Positions 41,299 through 50,419 of a stretch of DNA of 64,000 nucleotides are shown here, piece by piece. The DNA lies in assembly GCA_020634795.1 (NCBI GenBank), contig JACKAZ010000001.1:124001-188000 (forward strand). The letters run 5' to 3'. Made by a program: the position numbers and the translations under genes. Positions within the stretch are counted from its first letter, which is position 1. Each line of letters begins with the position of its first letter. The notes under the pieces were generated by a model that saw only the letters and a list, made by a program, of their open reading frames with translations, was not told where the DNA came from and ran no database searches. This DNA is from Ardenticatenales bacterium (GTDB lineage Bacteria > Chloroflexota > Anaerolineae > Ardenticatenales > Ardenticatenaceae).

Positions 41299-43554
41299 AT
41301 GGCAAAGAAGCGACGTAAAGCCCCCAATCGGGCGATGCAGATGCAGATGGCGCGTGCCCGAAATGAGGCGACGCCCTTGATCGAACAGGCCGTGCGGATG
41401 CTGGAACGCGGCAACGCCGATCGTGCGCTCCAGTTGGGACAACAAGCCGCGCCGATCGCGACGAGCGAGCAAGAAAAGCGTGCCGTCAATGCGCTTCTGG
41501 CTGAAAGCCACTTCCGACAGGCGGCGAAGGGAGAGTACCGGCAGCAACTCTATCACTTGCAAGCGGCGGTAGAGGCCCAGCCAGAAGAGGGGCGGTTCCA
41601 CTTCCACCGAGCCATCCTACTGTGGCGGATGGGACGACTCGACGAGGCGGACGCCGCGCTGGAACGGGCCGTTGCCTGCGACCCGCAGCGCCCGAAAGTC
41701 GCCTATCTCCGTCATTTGCTGGCGGTGAGTCGTGGCGCGTCGATGCCGCTCGATGGTTTGACGGCGGAAGAAGCGACGACGATTGAGTTCCTCGCGGCCT
41801 TTCCTACCCGAAAAAAGGAAGGCCAAGAGGCCCTTGCTGCGCAGGCCCCGACCCTCTACGACCCCTTGCTATCCTTGGGGGCGGATTCCGCAGTGAGCGA
41901 ACAGGCGCGTCTGACCCAAGCGCGGAAGGAAGCGCCCGCCGACCTGCGTGGCCTTTATTCCTACTACCTCGGTCTCTCCGAGATGCGGGCCAATCGCACC
42001 GAGGCGGCGACCACTCATTGGCGCGACGCAGAGCAGGCCGGGTATGAGTCCCCCTGGTTGCAGGACAATTTGGCCGCACTCTTTCGCAATCGTGCGATTG
42101 CGTTGGCCAACGCAGGTGAGTGGGAGGCGCTCACACGGCTTGATCTCAAAACGCCCGACGGCCTCGAAGATCGTATCCTCAATCAAACGCTGATGCACGC
42201 CTACTTCGAGCTGGGCCATCGGGCTGCCGAAAAGGGGGCGTGGTCCGAAGCGGTAAAACAGTGGCGCAAGGCCCAGGCGGTGGGCAGCGACCGCCTCCTC
42301 GCGCAAAACCTTGCCTTGGCCGAAGAGGCGTTGGGCAATCAGAAGGCGGCTGCCGAGGCGTGGCGGGAGATGGTGCGCCGTCGTCCCCGTAAGGCGGATC
42401 ATCCCGATTATCTCTCCGAGGCTCAGGTGGCCGTCATTTGGCGTCATGTGGCTGATCGCTATCAAGAGATCGACGAGACCGAGGAGGAGATCGTCTGTTT
42501 GCGCAATGCGATCAAGTACGCGGAAGGGGATGTGGAGCTGCGCCAAAGGTTGGTCGACAGCTTGATCCATAACGAGCAGGAGGAGGCGGCCTACAACGAG
42601 GTGGAGCGTCTGCTCGAACGGTTCCCCGATCACGTCGGGCTGCTGAGCCGCCTTGGCGCGTTGCAGATGAACCAGTGGGGGAGCAACCCCATCCCCACAT
42701 GGCAGCGGCTGTTGACCCTTGACCCTTCCAATGAAGAGGGTCGCATAGGGTTGCGGGATGCATATATGCACCAATTGCAACGACTACCCATCTGGCGGCA
42801 GGAAGCGGTAAACGAGCTATTTGATGAGGCGGTGAAATGGCTCGGCGAAGATGCCACTCTGCTCAATGCGTGGGGCAATATTGTCAGAGATCGGAATGAG
42901 AAAGAGGCGGCGCAGGCACTTTACCTCCGTGCTGTCAAAGCCTCTAGAATCACCGATGTGGGCCAGCTTGGCAACGCATTGCACGAACTGGTGCATCTGG
43001 AGGCCTACGAGGCCGTGGAAGAGGCGGTGGAGATCGCGTGCGGCTTTTCGCAGGTGCGTCCGACGTTTTGGATTATCCAAGGACGGATGGCTCTTGATTG
43101 TGGATTGGGCGAGCGATGGGTCGAGCGCTTTTTCGATCAGGCGATTCTCAATGCGCAGACGAAGGAGTCCGCTGTTTCGACCGCGAGCGTGCTCGTTGAC
43201 ATCTACGAAGAATTACCCAACGATGCCACCGTGCTGAATCAGCGTTACGAACAGCGTATTCGCGATGAAGTGCCCGAGAGTGGCGCGGTCGAATACGTGA
43301 AGGCGCTCAAACATTACGGCGATAGCAACTCTGATCAGGCATTGCGTTGGCTCCACAAGGCGGGACGGAAGGCCAAGAAACAGAAGGACGCCGCCCTATT
43401 GCGCCTCATTGCCGAGTTTGAAGAGGCCATCACGCTGCCGCAAGAGATGCCGATGGAAATCCTATCACGCCTGATGGAGTTGTTTCCGGACGGCCCCCCA
43501 TCGATTGAAGCGCTAGAAAGTTTACCGGATGAGTTCTTCGAAGAGTTCCTCTAA
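41299..43554 (+). CDS. TPR-repeat protein of the J/GrpE/DnaK operon
   Basis: 751 residues. The basic N-terminus (AKKRRKAPNRAMQMQM) is followed by helical TPR-like pairs through most of the protein (for example YHLQAAVEAQPEEGRFHFHR and GRLDEADAALERAV), with an acidic C-terminus (SLPDEFFEEFL). No signal peptide or membrane helix, so cytoplasmic. It precedes a J-like gene (26-base overlap) and then GrpE and DnaK genes on the same strand. Its TPR nature suggests a scaffold or substrate adaptor for that DnaK; this is inference from context. Confidence 0.75.
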   Translation: MAKKRRKAPNRAMQMQMARARNEATPLIEQAVRMLERGNADRALQLGQQAAPIATSEQEKRAVNALLAESHFRQAAKGEYRQQLYHLQAAVEAQPEEGRFHFHRAILLWRMGRLDEADAALERAVACDPQRPKVAYLRHLLAVSRGASMPLDGLTAEEATTIEFLAAFPTRKKEGQEALAAQAPTLYDPLLSLGADSAVSEQARLTQARKEAPADLRGLYSYYLGLSEMRANRTEAATTHWRDAEQAGYESPWLQDNLAALFRNRAIALANAGEWEALTRLDLKTPDGLEDRILNQTLMHAYFELGHRAAEKGAWSEAVKQWRKAQAVGSDRLLAQNLALAEEALGNQKAAAEAWREMVRRRPRKADHPDYLSEAQVAVIWRHVADRYQEIDETEEEIVCLRNAIKYAEGDVELRQRLVDSLIHNEQEEAAYNEVERLLERFPDHVGLLSRLGALQMNQWGSNPIPTWQRLLTLDPSNEEGRIGLRDAYMHQLQRLPIWRQEAVNELFDEAVKWLGEDATLLNAWGNIVRDRNEKEAAQALYLRAVKASRITDVGQLGNALHELVHLEAYEAVEEAVEIACGFSQVRPTFWIIQGRMALDCGLGERWVERFFDQAILNAQTKESAVSTASVLVDIYEELPNDATVLNQRYEQRIRDEVPESGAVEYVKALKHYGDSNSDQALRWLHKAGRKAKKQKDAALLRLIAEFEEAITLPQEMPMEILSRLMELFPDGPPSIEALESLPDEFFEEFL

Positions 43555-43897
43555 AACCACCGTTCGGGATCCGTACGCAACGTTACAGATCGACCGACGG
43601 GCGACGGGGGCTGAGATCAAGGCGGCCTACTTCCGCTTGGTCCGCGACTTCCCGCCCGAAAAGGATGCGGACAAGTTCCAAGAGATACGAGCCGCCTACG
43701 AACAACTCCGTACGCCCGAACGGCGGGCGCAGAGTGACATGTTCCTGTTGCAACCCCCGCCGCCGTTGCCCACGCGCCGTAGCGCCTCCTATGATCTGAC
43801 CGTCCATGTTGAAGATCTGGCGCGGATCGCGATGGAATGGGTGGTGGCTCAGCAGCCCCTCGAGAAGGAGTTCCGTATCCCCGATGGACTCAAGTAA
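43529..43897 (+). CDS. J-domain-like protein without HPD motif
   Basis: 122 residues. The J-domain pattern DPYATLQIDRRATGAEIKAA, then YFRLVRDFPPEKD, FQEIRAAYEQL is clear. At the HPD site, essential for stimulating DnaK in standard J proteins, the sequence is DFPPEKD. So it is a J-like protein (degenerate or divergent), as in some cyanobacterial and Chloroflexi relatives. It overlaps the TPR gene (26 bases) and the GrpE-like gene (14 bases), so it is certainly in one operon with them. Confidence 0.8.
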   Translation: MSSSKSSSKTTVRDPYATLQIDRRATGAEIKAAYFRLVRDFPPEKDADKFQEIRAAYEQLRTPERRAQSDMFLLQPPPPLPTRRSASYDLTVHVEDLARIAMEWVVAQQPLEKEFRIPDGLK

Positions 43898-44774
43898 CCG
43901 CAGTTCGCCGCCGCCCGACCTGCCGCAAGCGGTCACCGCTTCGCTCGCTCCCTCTCGCTCAACGTCGCACGATCCCTGGCTCGTGGCGCAACTGTTGCGC
44001 TTACGCCACCAGAACGAGGAGTTGAGCCGCCGCGTGACCCAGCTTTTGACGCAAGTCGCTGCGTCCGATCCGCAGCCCCAACCCGCACGCGATGGCTCCA
44101 TGCGCGAGCTAGTGGCACGCCTGAACGAGCAGCAGGATCAGATCGATCAGGTCGAAAAAGCGCTGACCAAACTCTCCCGTACCCAATTCAAGGCGAACAC
44201 CCTGGGCGAAGCCCAGGTCGAACAGGTCGCCGCAGTGCTCAAGGCGTTGCAGCAGACGAACGCTCGGCACGAGGCCGAGCAGCAGGGGCAGCGGATCGCG
44301 CGCCACGAGCAAGACGCGCGCGCACGCCACGAGGCACGCACCGCCGTGGTGATGGAAATGCTGCCCATCCTCGACGGCCTGAACGCCGCGTTGGAGAGCG
44401 GTGAGCGGCTGTTGCACCGCGACGAGGAGGCGCAGCCCACCGCCGATCCGGGGGTCTGGGCGCGGTTCAGCCGCTGGCTTGAGGGGACGCCGCCCGTTCA
44501 AGGCTCCCCGTCCAGATCCACCGATCCGTGGGCGGGCTGGCTCGATGGGTTGGCACTGGTGCGGGAGCGCTACGAACAGCTCCTGGCCGATGAAGCGATT
44601 CACCCCGTTGCGGAAAGCGGTCGCCGCTTTGATCCCCGTCTACACGTTGCGGTCGAGGCGCAGACGCGCGATGATGTGGCGGCGGGCACCATCCTCTCGG
44701 TGCTGCGCCAGGGCTACCAGCAGGGCGAACGCATCCTGCGTTTTGCCGAGGTGGTGGTGGCACGGCACGCATAG
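43884..44774 (+). CDS. GrpE-like nucleotide exchange factor
   Basis: 296 residues, longer than standard GrpE (about 190). The N-terminal 55 residues are low in order; a coiled coil runs from about 55 to 185. The C-terminal domain reads RRFDPRLHVAVEAQTRDDVA, then GTILSVLRQGYQQGERILR, FAEVVVAR, the GrpE beta-domain signature. Start at the ATG at 43884 (MDSSNRSSPPP); overlaps the J-like gene. It likely serves the DnaK at 44861. Confidence 0.85.
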   Translation: MDSSNRSSPPPDLPQAVTASLAPSRSTSHDPWLVAQLLRLRHQNEELSRRVTQLLTQVAASDPQPQPARDGSMRELVARLNEQQDQIDQVEKALTKLSRTQFKANTLGEAQVEQVAAVLKALQQTNARHEAEQQGQRIARHEQDARARHEARTAVVMEMLPILDGLNAALESGERLLHRDEEAQPTADPGVWARFSRWLEGTPPVQGSPSRSTDPWAGWLDGLALVRERYEQLLADEAIHPVAESGRRFDPRLHVAVEAQTRDDVAAGTILSVLRQGYQQGERILRFAEVVVARHA

Positions 44775-44860
44775 GGGAGGGCGCGTCATTTGACCCCAGC
44801 GATCCGGTGGGATCACCCGGCGACAACATCGTAATAGGCAACTTTCTGGAGCAACAAAAG

Positions 44861-46588
44861 ATGTCCGACAAAATCCTTGGCATCGACCTCGGCACGACAA
44901 ACTCGGCGGTGGCGATCATTCAAGCGGGACGCCCCGCACTCATCCCCGTTGAAGGGGAAGCGATTATGCCGTCCGTCGTGGGGATGAGCGACGAAGGCGA
45001 ATTGTTGGTGGGCTATGCGGCACGTAACCAGTGGGTCGCGGCCCCCCAACGTACGGTGCGTTCGATCAAGCGCTCAATGGGCAGTGCCGATCGGGTCGAG
45101 ATGGCCGGGGCGGACTATTCGCCCCAAGAAATCTCGGCTTTTATCTTGCGGAAGCTCAAAGAGAGCGTGGCCGCCCAACTGGGCGAGGCGGTCACACGGG
45201 CCGTGATCACCGTGCCCGCCTACTTCACCGAGCCGCAGCGTCAAGCCACGATCGAGGCGGGCGCGATTGCGGGATTAGAGGTGGAGCGCATCATCAACGA
45301 GCCGACCGCCGCCGCGCTGGCCTACAACTTGGTTCAGGACGCGGATGCCCATGTCTTGGTCTACGATTTGGGTGGCGGCACCTTCGATGTCTCGGTGATC
45401 GAAATGAATGCGGGGGTGGTGGATGTTCGGGCAACGGCGGGCGACAACCACTTGGGGGGCGACGACTTCGATCTGCTTTTGGCCGAAATGCTGGCCGACG
45501 AGTTCGAAGACGAGTATGAGATCGATCTGCGGCAGCAGCACGGGGCTTGGGCGCGGTTACTGCGGGCGGCGGAAGAGGCCAAAATCGAACTGTCAGATAA
45601 GCCCTACGCCCTGATTGCGCTGGAATACATTGCCGAGGATGGGGCAGACAACCCGTTACACATTCGGCGTGAAGTGACACGCGATGAATTCGAGCGACTG
45701 ATCGATGAATTGGTGGAGCGCACTCTTGACTTCGTGGAGAAGGCGCTCGACGATGCGGGATTGACGGTCGATGAGATTGATCGCGTCCTGATGGTGGGCG
45801 GCTCGACGCGCATTCCGCTTGTCTGGCAAGCCCTATCGCAACAAATGGGTCAGTCCCCCCATACCGAGATTGATCCGGATTTGGCAGTGGCGCTGGGCGC
45901 GGCCATCCAAGGCGGCATCATCGCGGGCGAGGCGATTGATGCGATTTTGGTCGACGTGACGCCCCACTCGCTCGGCATCGAGAGTGCCCGCCATACGATC
46001 ACGGGACAACTGCTCATCGATCAATTTTCGCCGCTCGTGCGCCGCAATACCACGGTCCCCGTGGAAAAGAGCGAGGTTTTTTCGACGCTCTTCCCGGGCC
46101 AGACGGCGCTTCATATCAAGGTTTATCAGGGCGAAGCGAGCATCGCTTCGCAAAACGTCCTGCTCGGCGACTTCAAGATCGAAGCGTTGCAGCCCAATCG
46201 ACCGGACGGGCTGACCGATGTAACGGTCAATTTTCGGTTGGACGTTAATGGGATTCTGGATGTCACGGTCGTGGAACGGGTGACCGGTCAACGGGTGAGC
46301 GAACGGCTGAAGGCGAGCCAACAGCGGCTCAGTCCGTCGCAGATTGCAGAGAGCCAGCGCCGCCTGGACGCGGCGGAAGCGCCAGCGCAGATCGCCGACG
46401 AAGCGCTGTCAGCGCTGGTGGCGCGGGCCGAACGGGCGTTGGATACCCTTGAGATGGACGAAGACACGGCAGAGGATTTCCGCGATGTCCTCGCTGCGCT
46501 GCGTGCCGCCTATACAATCAATGACAGCGAGGAGGTCGACGAATTGACCGATGAACTGGTCGATCTGCTCTTTGAGGTGGAGGAGTAG
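44861..46588 (+). CDS. DnaK/Hsp70-family chaperone, short form
   Basis: 575 residues. Phosphate-1 GIDLGTTNSAVAI, phosphate-2 YDLGGGTFDVSVIE, and adenosine motif VLMVGGSTRIPLVW are intact, and the linker/substrate domain begins DVTPHSLGIESAR. Compared with DnaK (about 610-640 residues) the C-terminal lid is short, ending DELVDLLFEVEE without the disordered EEVKD-type tail. The ATG at 44861 follows GGAGCAACAAAAG. It completes the TPR-J-GrpE-DnaK operon; a housekeeping dnaK may lie elsewhere. Confidence 0.92.
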   Translation: MSDKILGIDLGTTNSAVAIIQAGRPALIPVEGEAIMPSVVGMSDEGELLVGYAARNQWVAAPQRTVRSIKRSMGSADRVEMAGADYSPQEISAFILRKLKESVAAQLGEAVTRAVITVPAYFTEPQRQATIEAGAIAGLEVERIINEPTAAALAYNLVQDADAHVLVYDLGGGTFDVSVIEMNAGVVDVRATAGDNHLGGDDFDLLLAEMLADEFEDEYEIDLRQQHGAWARLLRAAEEAKIELSDKPYALIALEYIAEDGADNPLHIRREVTRDEFERLIDELVERTLDFVEKALDDAGLTVDEIDRVLMVGGSTRIPLVWQALSQQMGQSPHTEIDPDLAVALGAAIQGGIIAGEAIDAILVDVTPHSLGIESARHTITGQLLIDQFSPLVRRNTTVPVEKSEVFSTLFPGQTALHIKVYQGEASIASQNVLLGDFKIEALQPNRPDGLTDVTVNFRLDVNGILDVTVVERVTGQRVSERLKASQQRLSPSQIAESQRRLDAAEAPAQIADEALSALVARAERALDTLEMDEDTAEDFRDVLAALRAAYTINDSEEVDELTDELVDLLFEVEE

Positions 46589-46750
46589 CTGACGATTCGG
46601 TTGGGACTGTGCTTCCGCGGGGGCCTCACCGCCGCCGTGACCCGCGCATCCCCGTATCGCAACGCGAACGATAGCGCAACGGGTAAACAACGTCCCGCTC
46701 TTACTCTAGTCCATGGGGGCGGAAGTCGCCATAAGGGTATTGCGTGGCTT

Positions 46751-47541
46751 CAGCGGGGGAATGAATTCCCCGCTGTGGCCCCGCGTCCGCCTACGCGGAC
46801 GCTCCGTTCTGATGGGGGTTGACCGTGATTACCCCGCGCCTATTCCGCCCGTGCCGACTCTGAGCGTTGAAAACGAACGCAGATGCCTCGCCGCTCCTCC
46901 TACCCCCCAGCTCCGCCAGCTCCCCTAGCTCCCACAGCTCCACTACCAACCAGCGGGGGAATGAATTCCCCGCTGTGGCCCCGCGTCCGCCTACGCGGAC
47001 GCGCCGTTCTGATGTGGGTTGACCGTGATTACCCCGCGCCCATTCCGCCCGTGCCGACTCTGATCGTTGAAAACGAGCGCAGATGCCTCGCCGCTCCTCC
47101 TACCCCCCAGCTCCGCCAGCTCCCCTAGTTCCACTACCCACCAGCGGGGGAATGAATTCCCCGCTTTGGCCCCGCGTCCGCCTACGCGGACGCTCCCTTC
47201 TAAGGTCGGTTGACCGTCATTACCCCGCGCCTCTTCCGCCCGTGCCGACTCTGATCGTTGAAAACGAGCGCCTATGCCTCGCCGCTCCTCCTACCCCCCA
47301 GCTCCGCCAGCTCCCCTAGCTCCCACAGCTCCACTACCCACCAGCGGGGGAATGAATTGCCCGCTGTGGCCCCGCGTCCGCCTACGCGGACGCGCCGTGC
47401 TGATGTGGGTTGACCTTCATTACCCCGCACCGATGCCGCCCGTGCCGACTCTGATCGTTGAAAACGAACGCAGATGCCTCGCCGCTCCTCTTACCCCTCA
47501 GCTCCGCCAGCTCCCCTAGCTCCCTCAGCTCCACCACCAAC
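46751..47541 (+). repeat. four-copy tandem array of about 200-bp units
   Basis: Units begin (CAGCGGGGGAATGAATT) at 46751, 46951, 47142 and 47342, with lengths 200, 191, 200 and 200. Each unit has two hairpins: CAGCGGGG/CCCCGCTG around AATGAATT and GCGTCCGC-CTAC-GCGGACGC. A GTTGACCGTGATTACCC block and a pyrimidine-rich tail of 9-bp subrepeats (AGCTCC..C) follow. The 9-bp shorter unit (second) has lost one subrepeat. The frame shifts at each unit boundary (200 and 191 are not multiples of three), so the small open frames of about 80 codons are not one gene. Confidence 0.9.
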
Positions 47542-47657
47542 CAGTGCGGTATTGATGCCCGCCTATACTAGCCGCTCACCAAACCCGTCGATTCCCCCCC
47601 CATCGGCCCTCAAACGCTTGAGGCACTCTGTAACAATAGACGCCTCGACCTCTGGCC

Positions 47658-47684
47658 GGGGCGCTTTGGTATTGTAAGCGCCCC
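47658..47684 (-). terminator. hairpin after the aldolase gene
   Basis: GGGGCGCTT (47658-47666) pairs with AAGCGCCCC (47676-47684), a 9-bp stem with a 9-base loop, just after the aldolase stop codon. No long T run follows on the minus strand. Confidence 0.5.
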
Positions 47685-47688
47685 GTGT

Positions 47689-48354
47689 TCAGAGTCGGCT
47701 TTGGGTTCGCATCGCCCGCAACGTGGCCACATCTTCCGCGGGTAGGGGGGTGGCGTCGCGCCCCGTTGCTTGGCGCACGGCCAGCAGGATGCGGGCCGCC
47801 TGCTCCACCCATTCCAGCCGCATCAGCGCCTGCTGTGGATCCCGCCCGACCGTCACCGAGCCGTGGCGCGCCAGCATCAGCGCGTCGTGGCTCAAGATCA
47901 GGTCGCGGATCGCCACGGCCCCTTCCGGCGTGCCGGGGGTGGCGTAGGGCGCGGTCGGGATCGCGCCGAGGTGGTAGATGATTTCCGGCAACTGCTCGCC
48001 CGCCAGCGAGATGGCCGCGACTGTACAAGCAATCGCCAGCGGCGGATGGGCGTGGATTACGGCAGCGATGTCGGGGCGCTGCCGGTAGGCTTCGAGATGC
48101 AGCGACAGTTCACTGGAGGGGCGCAGCCCCACCTGGGCGGCGTGGCTGGGGGGCAGCGACTCGCCGTTGGGGGTCACGGTGAGCAACTGCGCGGCGCTCA
48201 GATCCCCCTTCGCAAAGCCGCTGGGGGTGACCAAGAGATTGCCGTTGGGCAGACGAACGCTGAGGTTACCATCGCTCCCCGCCGCGAAGCCCAACGCTTG
48301 CATCCTTCGTCCGGCCGCGATCAGCGCGGCGCGGCTCGCTTGGTTATCTATCAT
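47689..48354 (-). CDS. class II aldolase/adducin-family protein (fuculose-phosphate-aldolase-like)
   Basis: 221 residues. The fold signature runs: GFAAGSDGNLSVRLPNG, VTPSGFAKGDL, RPSSELSLHLEAY (catalytic Glu), AVIHAHPPLAIA (zinc His pair) and LARHGSVTVG (third His). These enzymes split L-fuculose-1-phosphate, L-ribulose-5-phosphate or related sugars; which one applies is not clear. Start at the ATG at 48354. Divergent from rpmH across 347 bases. Confidence 0.85.
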   Translation of the reverse strand: MIDNQASRAALIAAGRRMQALGFAAGSDGNLSVRLPNGNLLVTPSGFAKGDLSAAQLLTVTPNGESLPPSHAAQVGLRPSSELSLHLEAYRQRPDIAAVIHAHPPLAIACTVAAISLAGEQLPEIIYHLGAIPTAPYATPGTPEGAVAIRDLILSHDALMLARHGSVTVGRDPQQALMRLEWVEQAARILLAVRQATGRDATPLPAEDVATLRAMRTQSRL

Positions 48355-48585
48355 GGCTGTACTGCATCTCGTGGGGCAAAAGCGCCGTTGAAGATCGACA
48401 GATCGCTGCGTCGTATGAGGGTGCGGCGCCGTGGTGCGCCTTTCCGCGGCGTATTGTGGCGGAGCACGAATCCACCCCACGGTTGCGCCCCCACCACAGA
48501 ATCGAACGACCCATCCACGCGACCTATCCCTGGCATCTGCGCCTGCCCAGCGCCTGTCGAACGTTCTGGGTTACCAGGCGGCTAT

Positions 48586-48614
48586 TTGTCAAAAGTGCCC
48601 ATTTTCCATATAAT
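48586..48614 (+). promoter_or_regulatory. promoter of the rpmH-rnpA cluster
   Basis: TTGTCA (48586-48591), 17-base spacer, TATAAT (48609-48614). The predicted transcript start is about 80 bases before rpmH. The remaining gap to the divergent aldolase gene shows no other clear feature and no DnaA boxes. Confidence 0.75.
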
Positions 48615-48701
48615 AGCACGTCATAAATTTGAGCCGAACGACTTGAGAGGGTCGAGCGAAATCGATCCTCTTCATTTTGTGTCTAGAGGGAGAGGGCAGA
48701 G

Positions 48702-48854
48702 ATGAAGCGTACCTATCAACCCAACCGCCGCAAGCGGCTGCGAACGCATGGATTCCGTGAGCGAATGAAGACGAAGGGGGGGCGCGCGGTGCTGAAGCGC
48801 CGCCGAACCAAGGGTCGTCATATGCTGACCGTGAAGACGCCGCGCAAATACTAA
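48702..48854 (+). CDS. rpmH: ribosomal protein L34 (bL34)
   Basis: 50 residues: MKRTYQPNRRKRLRTHGFRE, then RMKTKGGRAVLKRRRTKGR, ending TPRKY. The strongly basic pattern is diagnostic for bL34 of the large ribosomal subunit. A good ribosome site (GAGGGAGAGGGCAGAG) precedes it. First gene of rpmH-rnpA-yidD-yidC-jag, an order conserved in most bacteria. Confidence 0.97.
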   Translation: MKRTYQPNRRKRLRTHGFRERMKTKGGRAVLKRRRTKGRHMLTVKTPRKY

Positions 48855-48977
48855 TCCATGACGGGGGAGTGAAGCGGAGTGAGGGAGAACCCTGCTCCGT
48901 TTCTCTATTGAAGACGGGGGCGCTTTGCCCCCGCAACAGTGACGACCATGGCGACCGCCCTTGACGAGAGAGCCTTC

Positions 48978-49322
48978 ATGCAGCGCGCTTTTCGTCTTCG
49001 TGACAACGACGATTTCCAGCGGGTACACCGTGCGGGACAGCGTCTTGCGAACCACCATTTGGTGTTGGTTCACCTGCCGAACGGGCAGGCTACCAGCCGG
49101 GTCGGCTTTGCGGTCGGCAAGAAGCTGGGGGGCGCGGTGGTGCGTAACCGCGTCAAGCGGCGACTACGTGCGCTGATGGAGGCGCGGCTGCGGAACGATG
49201 CGTTGCCCGGGGGAATGGACCTCGTGATTATTGCACGGCAGCCGACCGTGGAGGCCACGTTCGCGCAACTGAGTGAAGCCATCGACGATTTGCTGCGCCG
49301 CGCACAATGGAGGGAGAGATGA
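48978..49322 (+). CDS. rnpA: ribonuclease P protein component
   Basis: Protein subunit of RNase P, which matures tRNA 5' ends. 114 residues from MQRAFRLRDNDDFQRVHRAG; the RNR signature is AVGKKLGGAVVRNRVKRRLR. Start uncertain: ATG at 48978 (GAGAGAGCCTTC upstream) fits the family; GTG 48939 and ATG 48948 are in frame too. The stop overlaps the yidD start (ATGA). Confidence 0.94.
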   Translation: MQRAFRLRDNDDFQRVHRAGQRLANHHLVLVHLPNGQATSRVGFAVGKKLGGAVVRNRVKRRLRALMEARLRNDALPGGMDLVIIARQPTVEATFAQLSEAIDDLLRRAQWRER

Positions 49323-49528
49323 AGGCTCTGCTTTTGGGGTTAATACGCTTCTATCAACGGCTGATCTCCCCGCTCTTTCCGCCGAGTTGTCGCTTTCACC
49401 CGACCTGCTCCCACTACACCGCTGAGGCCATCGAGAAGTATGGCGCGATCAAGGGAAGCTGGTTGGGGGTGCGCCGCATTGTGCGCTGTCATCCGTGGAA
49501 CCCGGGCGGCTACGATCCCGTACCGTAA
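49319..49528 (+). CDS. yidD: membrane protein insertion efficiency factor YidD
   Basis: 69 residues: LIRFYQRLISPLFPPSCRFH followed by PTCSHYTAEAIEKYGAIKG, and RCHPWNPGGYDPVP, the full YidD signature with its three conserved Cys. Supports insertion of membrane proteins. Start at the ATG at 49319, which overlaps the rnpA stop and has GGAGGGAG before it. Confidence 0.95.
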   Translation: MKALLLGLIRFYQRLISPLFPPSCRFHPTCSHYTAEAIEKYGAIKGSWLGVRRIVRCHPWNPGGYDPVP

Positions 49529-49570
49529 GCGGCGTAGAATCTACAAACTATCCGAAGGAATCTCTGACCC

Positions 49571-50419
49571 ATGTGGGGAGCATTCGTAAACTTAATCACT
49601 AGCCTGATCGACAACCTGCACAATGTCACGGGCAGTTGGGGGCTGGCCATCATTCTCTTCACAGTGCTGATCAAGCTTGTGACATGGCCGCTCAATTCCA
49701 AGCAGGTGCGCTCGCAAAAGGCCCAACAGAAGCTGCAGCCGAAGATGAAGGCGCTGCAAGAAAAGTACAAGGATGATCGGGAATCCCTGGCGCGTGAGCA
49801 GATGGCCCTTTATCAGAAAGAGGGGGTCAACCCGCTTTCCGGCTGTTTCCCGATGCTCATCCAACTGCCGATCTGGTTTGCGCTCTACCGCGCGATTTTC
49901 AGTTTGGCGCAAGATGGCCGCCTGGGCGAAGGCTTTCTTTGGATCCCTAATCTGGCCGATCCTGGTGCCACCTTCCGTGGCTTGGCTTGGGTACTCGATT
50001 TCGCCAACTACAGTCAATATTGGCCCTATCTTGTGCTGCCCATCGTGACGATGATTTCGCAGGTGCTGATCAGCCGCATGATGATGTCGGCGACCCCCAC
50101 CATGGGCGGCGACGATCCGACCGCCAACATGATGAAGCAGATGAACACGATCATGCCCGTCATGTTTGGCTTCTTTGCCCTTCAATTTCCGGCAGGGCTT
50201 GCCCTCTACTGGGTGACCAACAACGTCTTGACCGGTATACAATATTACATTCTTAACCGCACCGAAGAGGTCGAAGGTGCCACGGTGGACGAGACGGTTC
50301 TGGAAAACCCTGTGCTCGAAACTGCCGTGGTCGACGGATCGGTGCGCGCGTTAGAGGAATCTGCCAATGGCCGAGCAACAACGAGCCGTCCCCGGAAAAA
50401 GCGTCGAATCAAGCGGTAA
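49571..50419 (+). CDS. yidC: YidC/Oxa1 membrane protein insertase
   Basis: 282 residues, the short Gram-positive-type form without a periplasmic domain. The first helix is GLAIILFTVLIKLVTWPL, with the conserved cytoplasmic KMKALQEKYKDDRESLAREQ, then VNPLSGCFPMLIQLPIWFAL, and later helices including FPAGLALYWVTNN. The C-terminal tail is basic (RPRKKRRIKR). It overlaps the jag start by 53 bases, a coupling found in other phyla. Confidence 0.96.
   Translation: MWGAFVNLITSLIDNLHNVTGSWGLAIILFTVLIKLVTWPLNSKQVRSQKAQQKLQPKMKALQEKYKDDRESLAREQMALYQKEGVNPLSGCFPMLIQLPIWFALYRAIFSLAQDGRLGEGFLWIPNLADPGATFRGLAWVLDFANYSQYWPYLVLPIVTMISQVLISRMMMSATPTMGGDDPTANMMKQMNTIMPVMFGFFALQFPAGLALYWVTNNVLTGIQYYILNRTEEVEGATVDETVLENPVLETAVVDGSVRALEESANGRATTSRPRKKRRIKR

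Noticed and set aside
46751..47541. remnants of an IS200/IS605 right end or omega-RNA
   Set aside because: The palindromes are suggestive but there is no TnpA or TnpB gene and the tandem unit structure does not fit.
46883..47677. four similar open frames of about 70-80 codons in the 200-bp array
   Set aside because: Each overlaps the next by about 46 bases in a different frame, with Pro/Arg-rich products; they follow from the DNA repeat and not from a gene.
47689..48354. L-fuculose or L-ribulose specific aldolase call
   Set aside because: The metal and Glu motifs fit the whole superfamily; no sugar-operon neighbours allow a specific call.
48355..48701. replication origin upstream of rpmH
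   Set aside because: No dnaA or dnaN gene and no TTATCCACA-type boxes in the gap; the neighbour is an aldolase gene.
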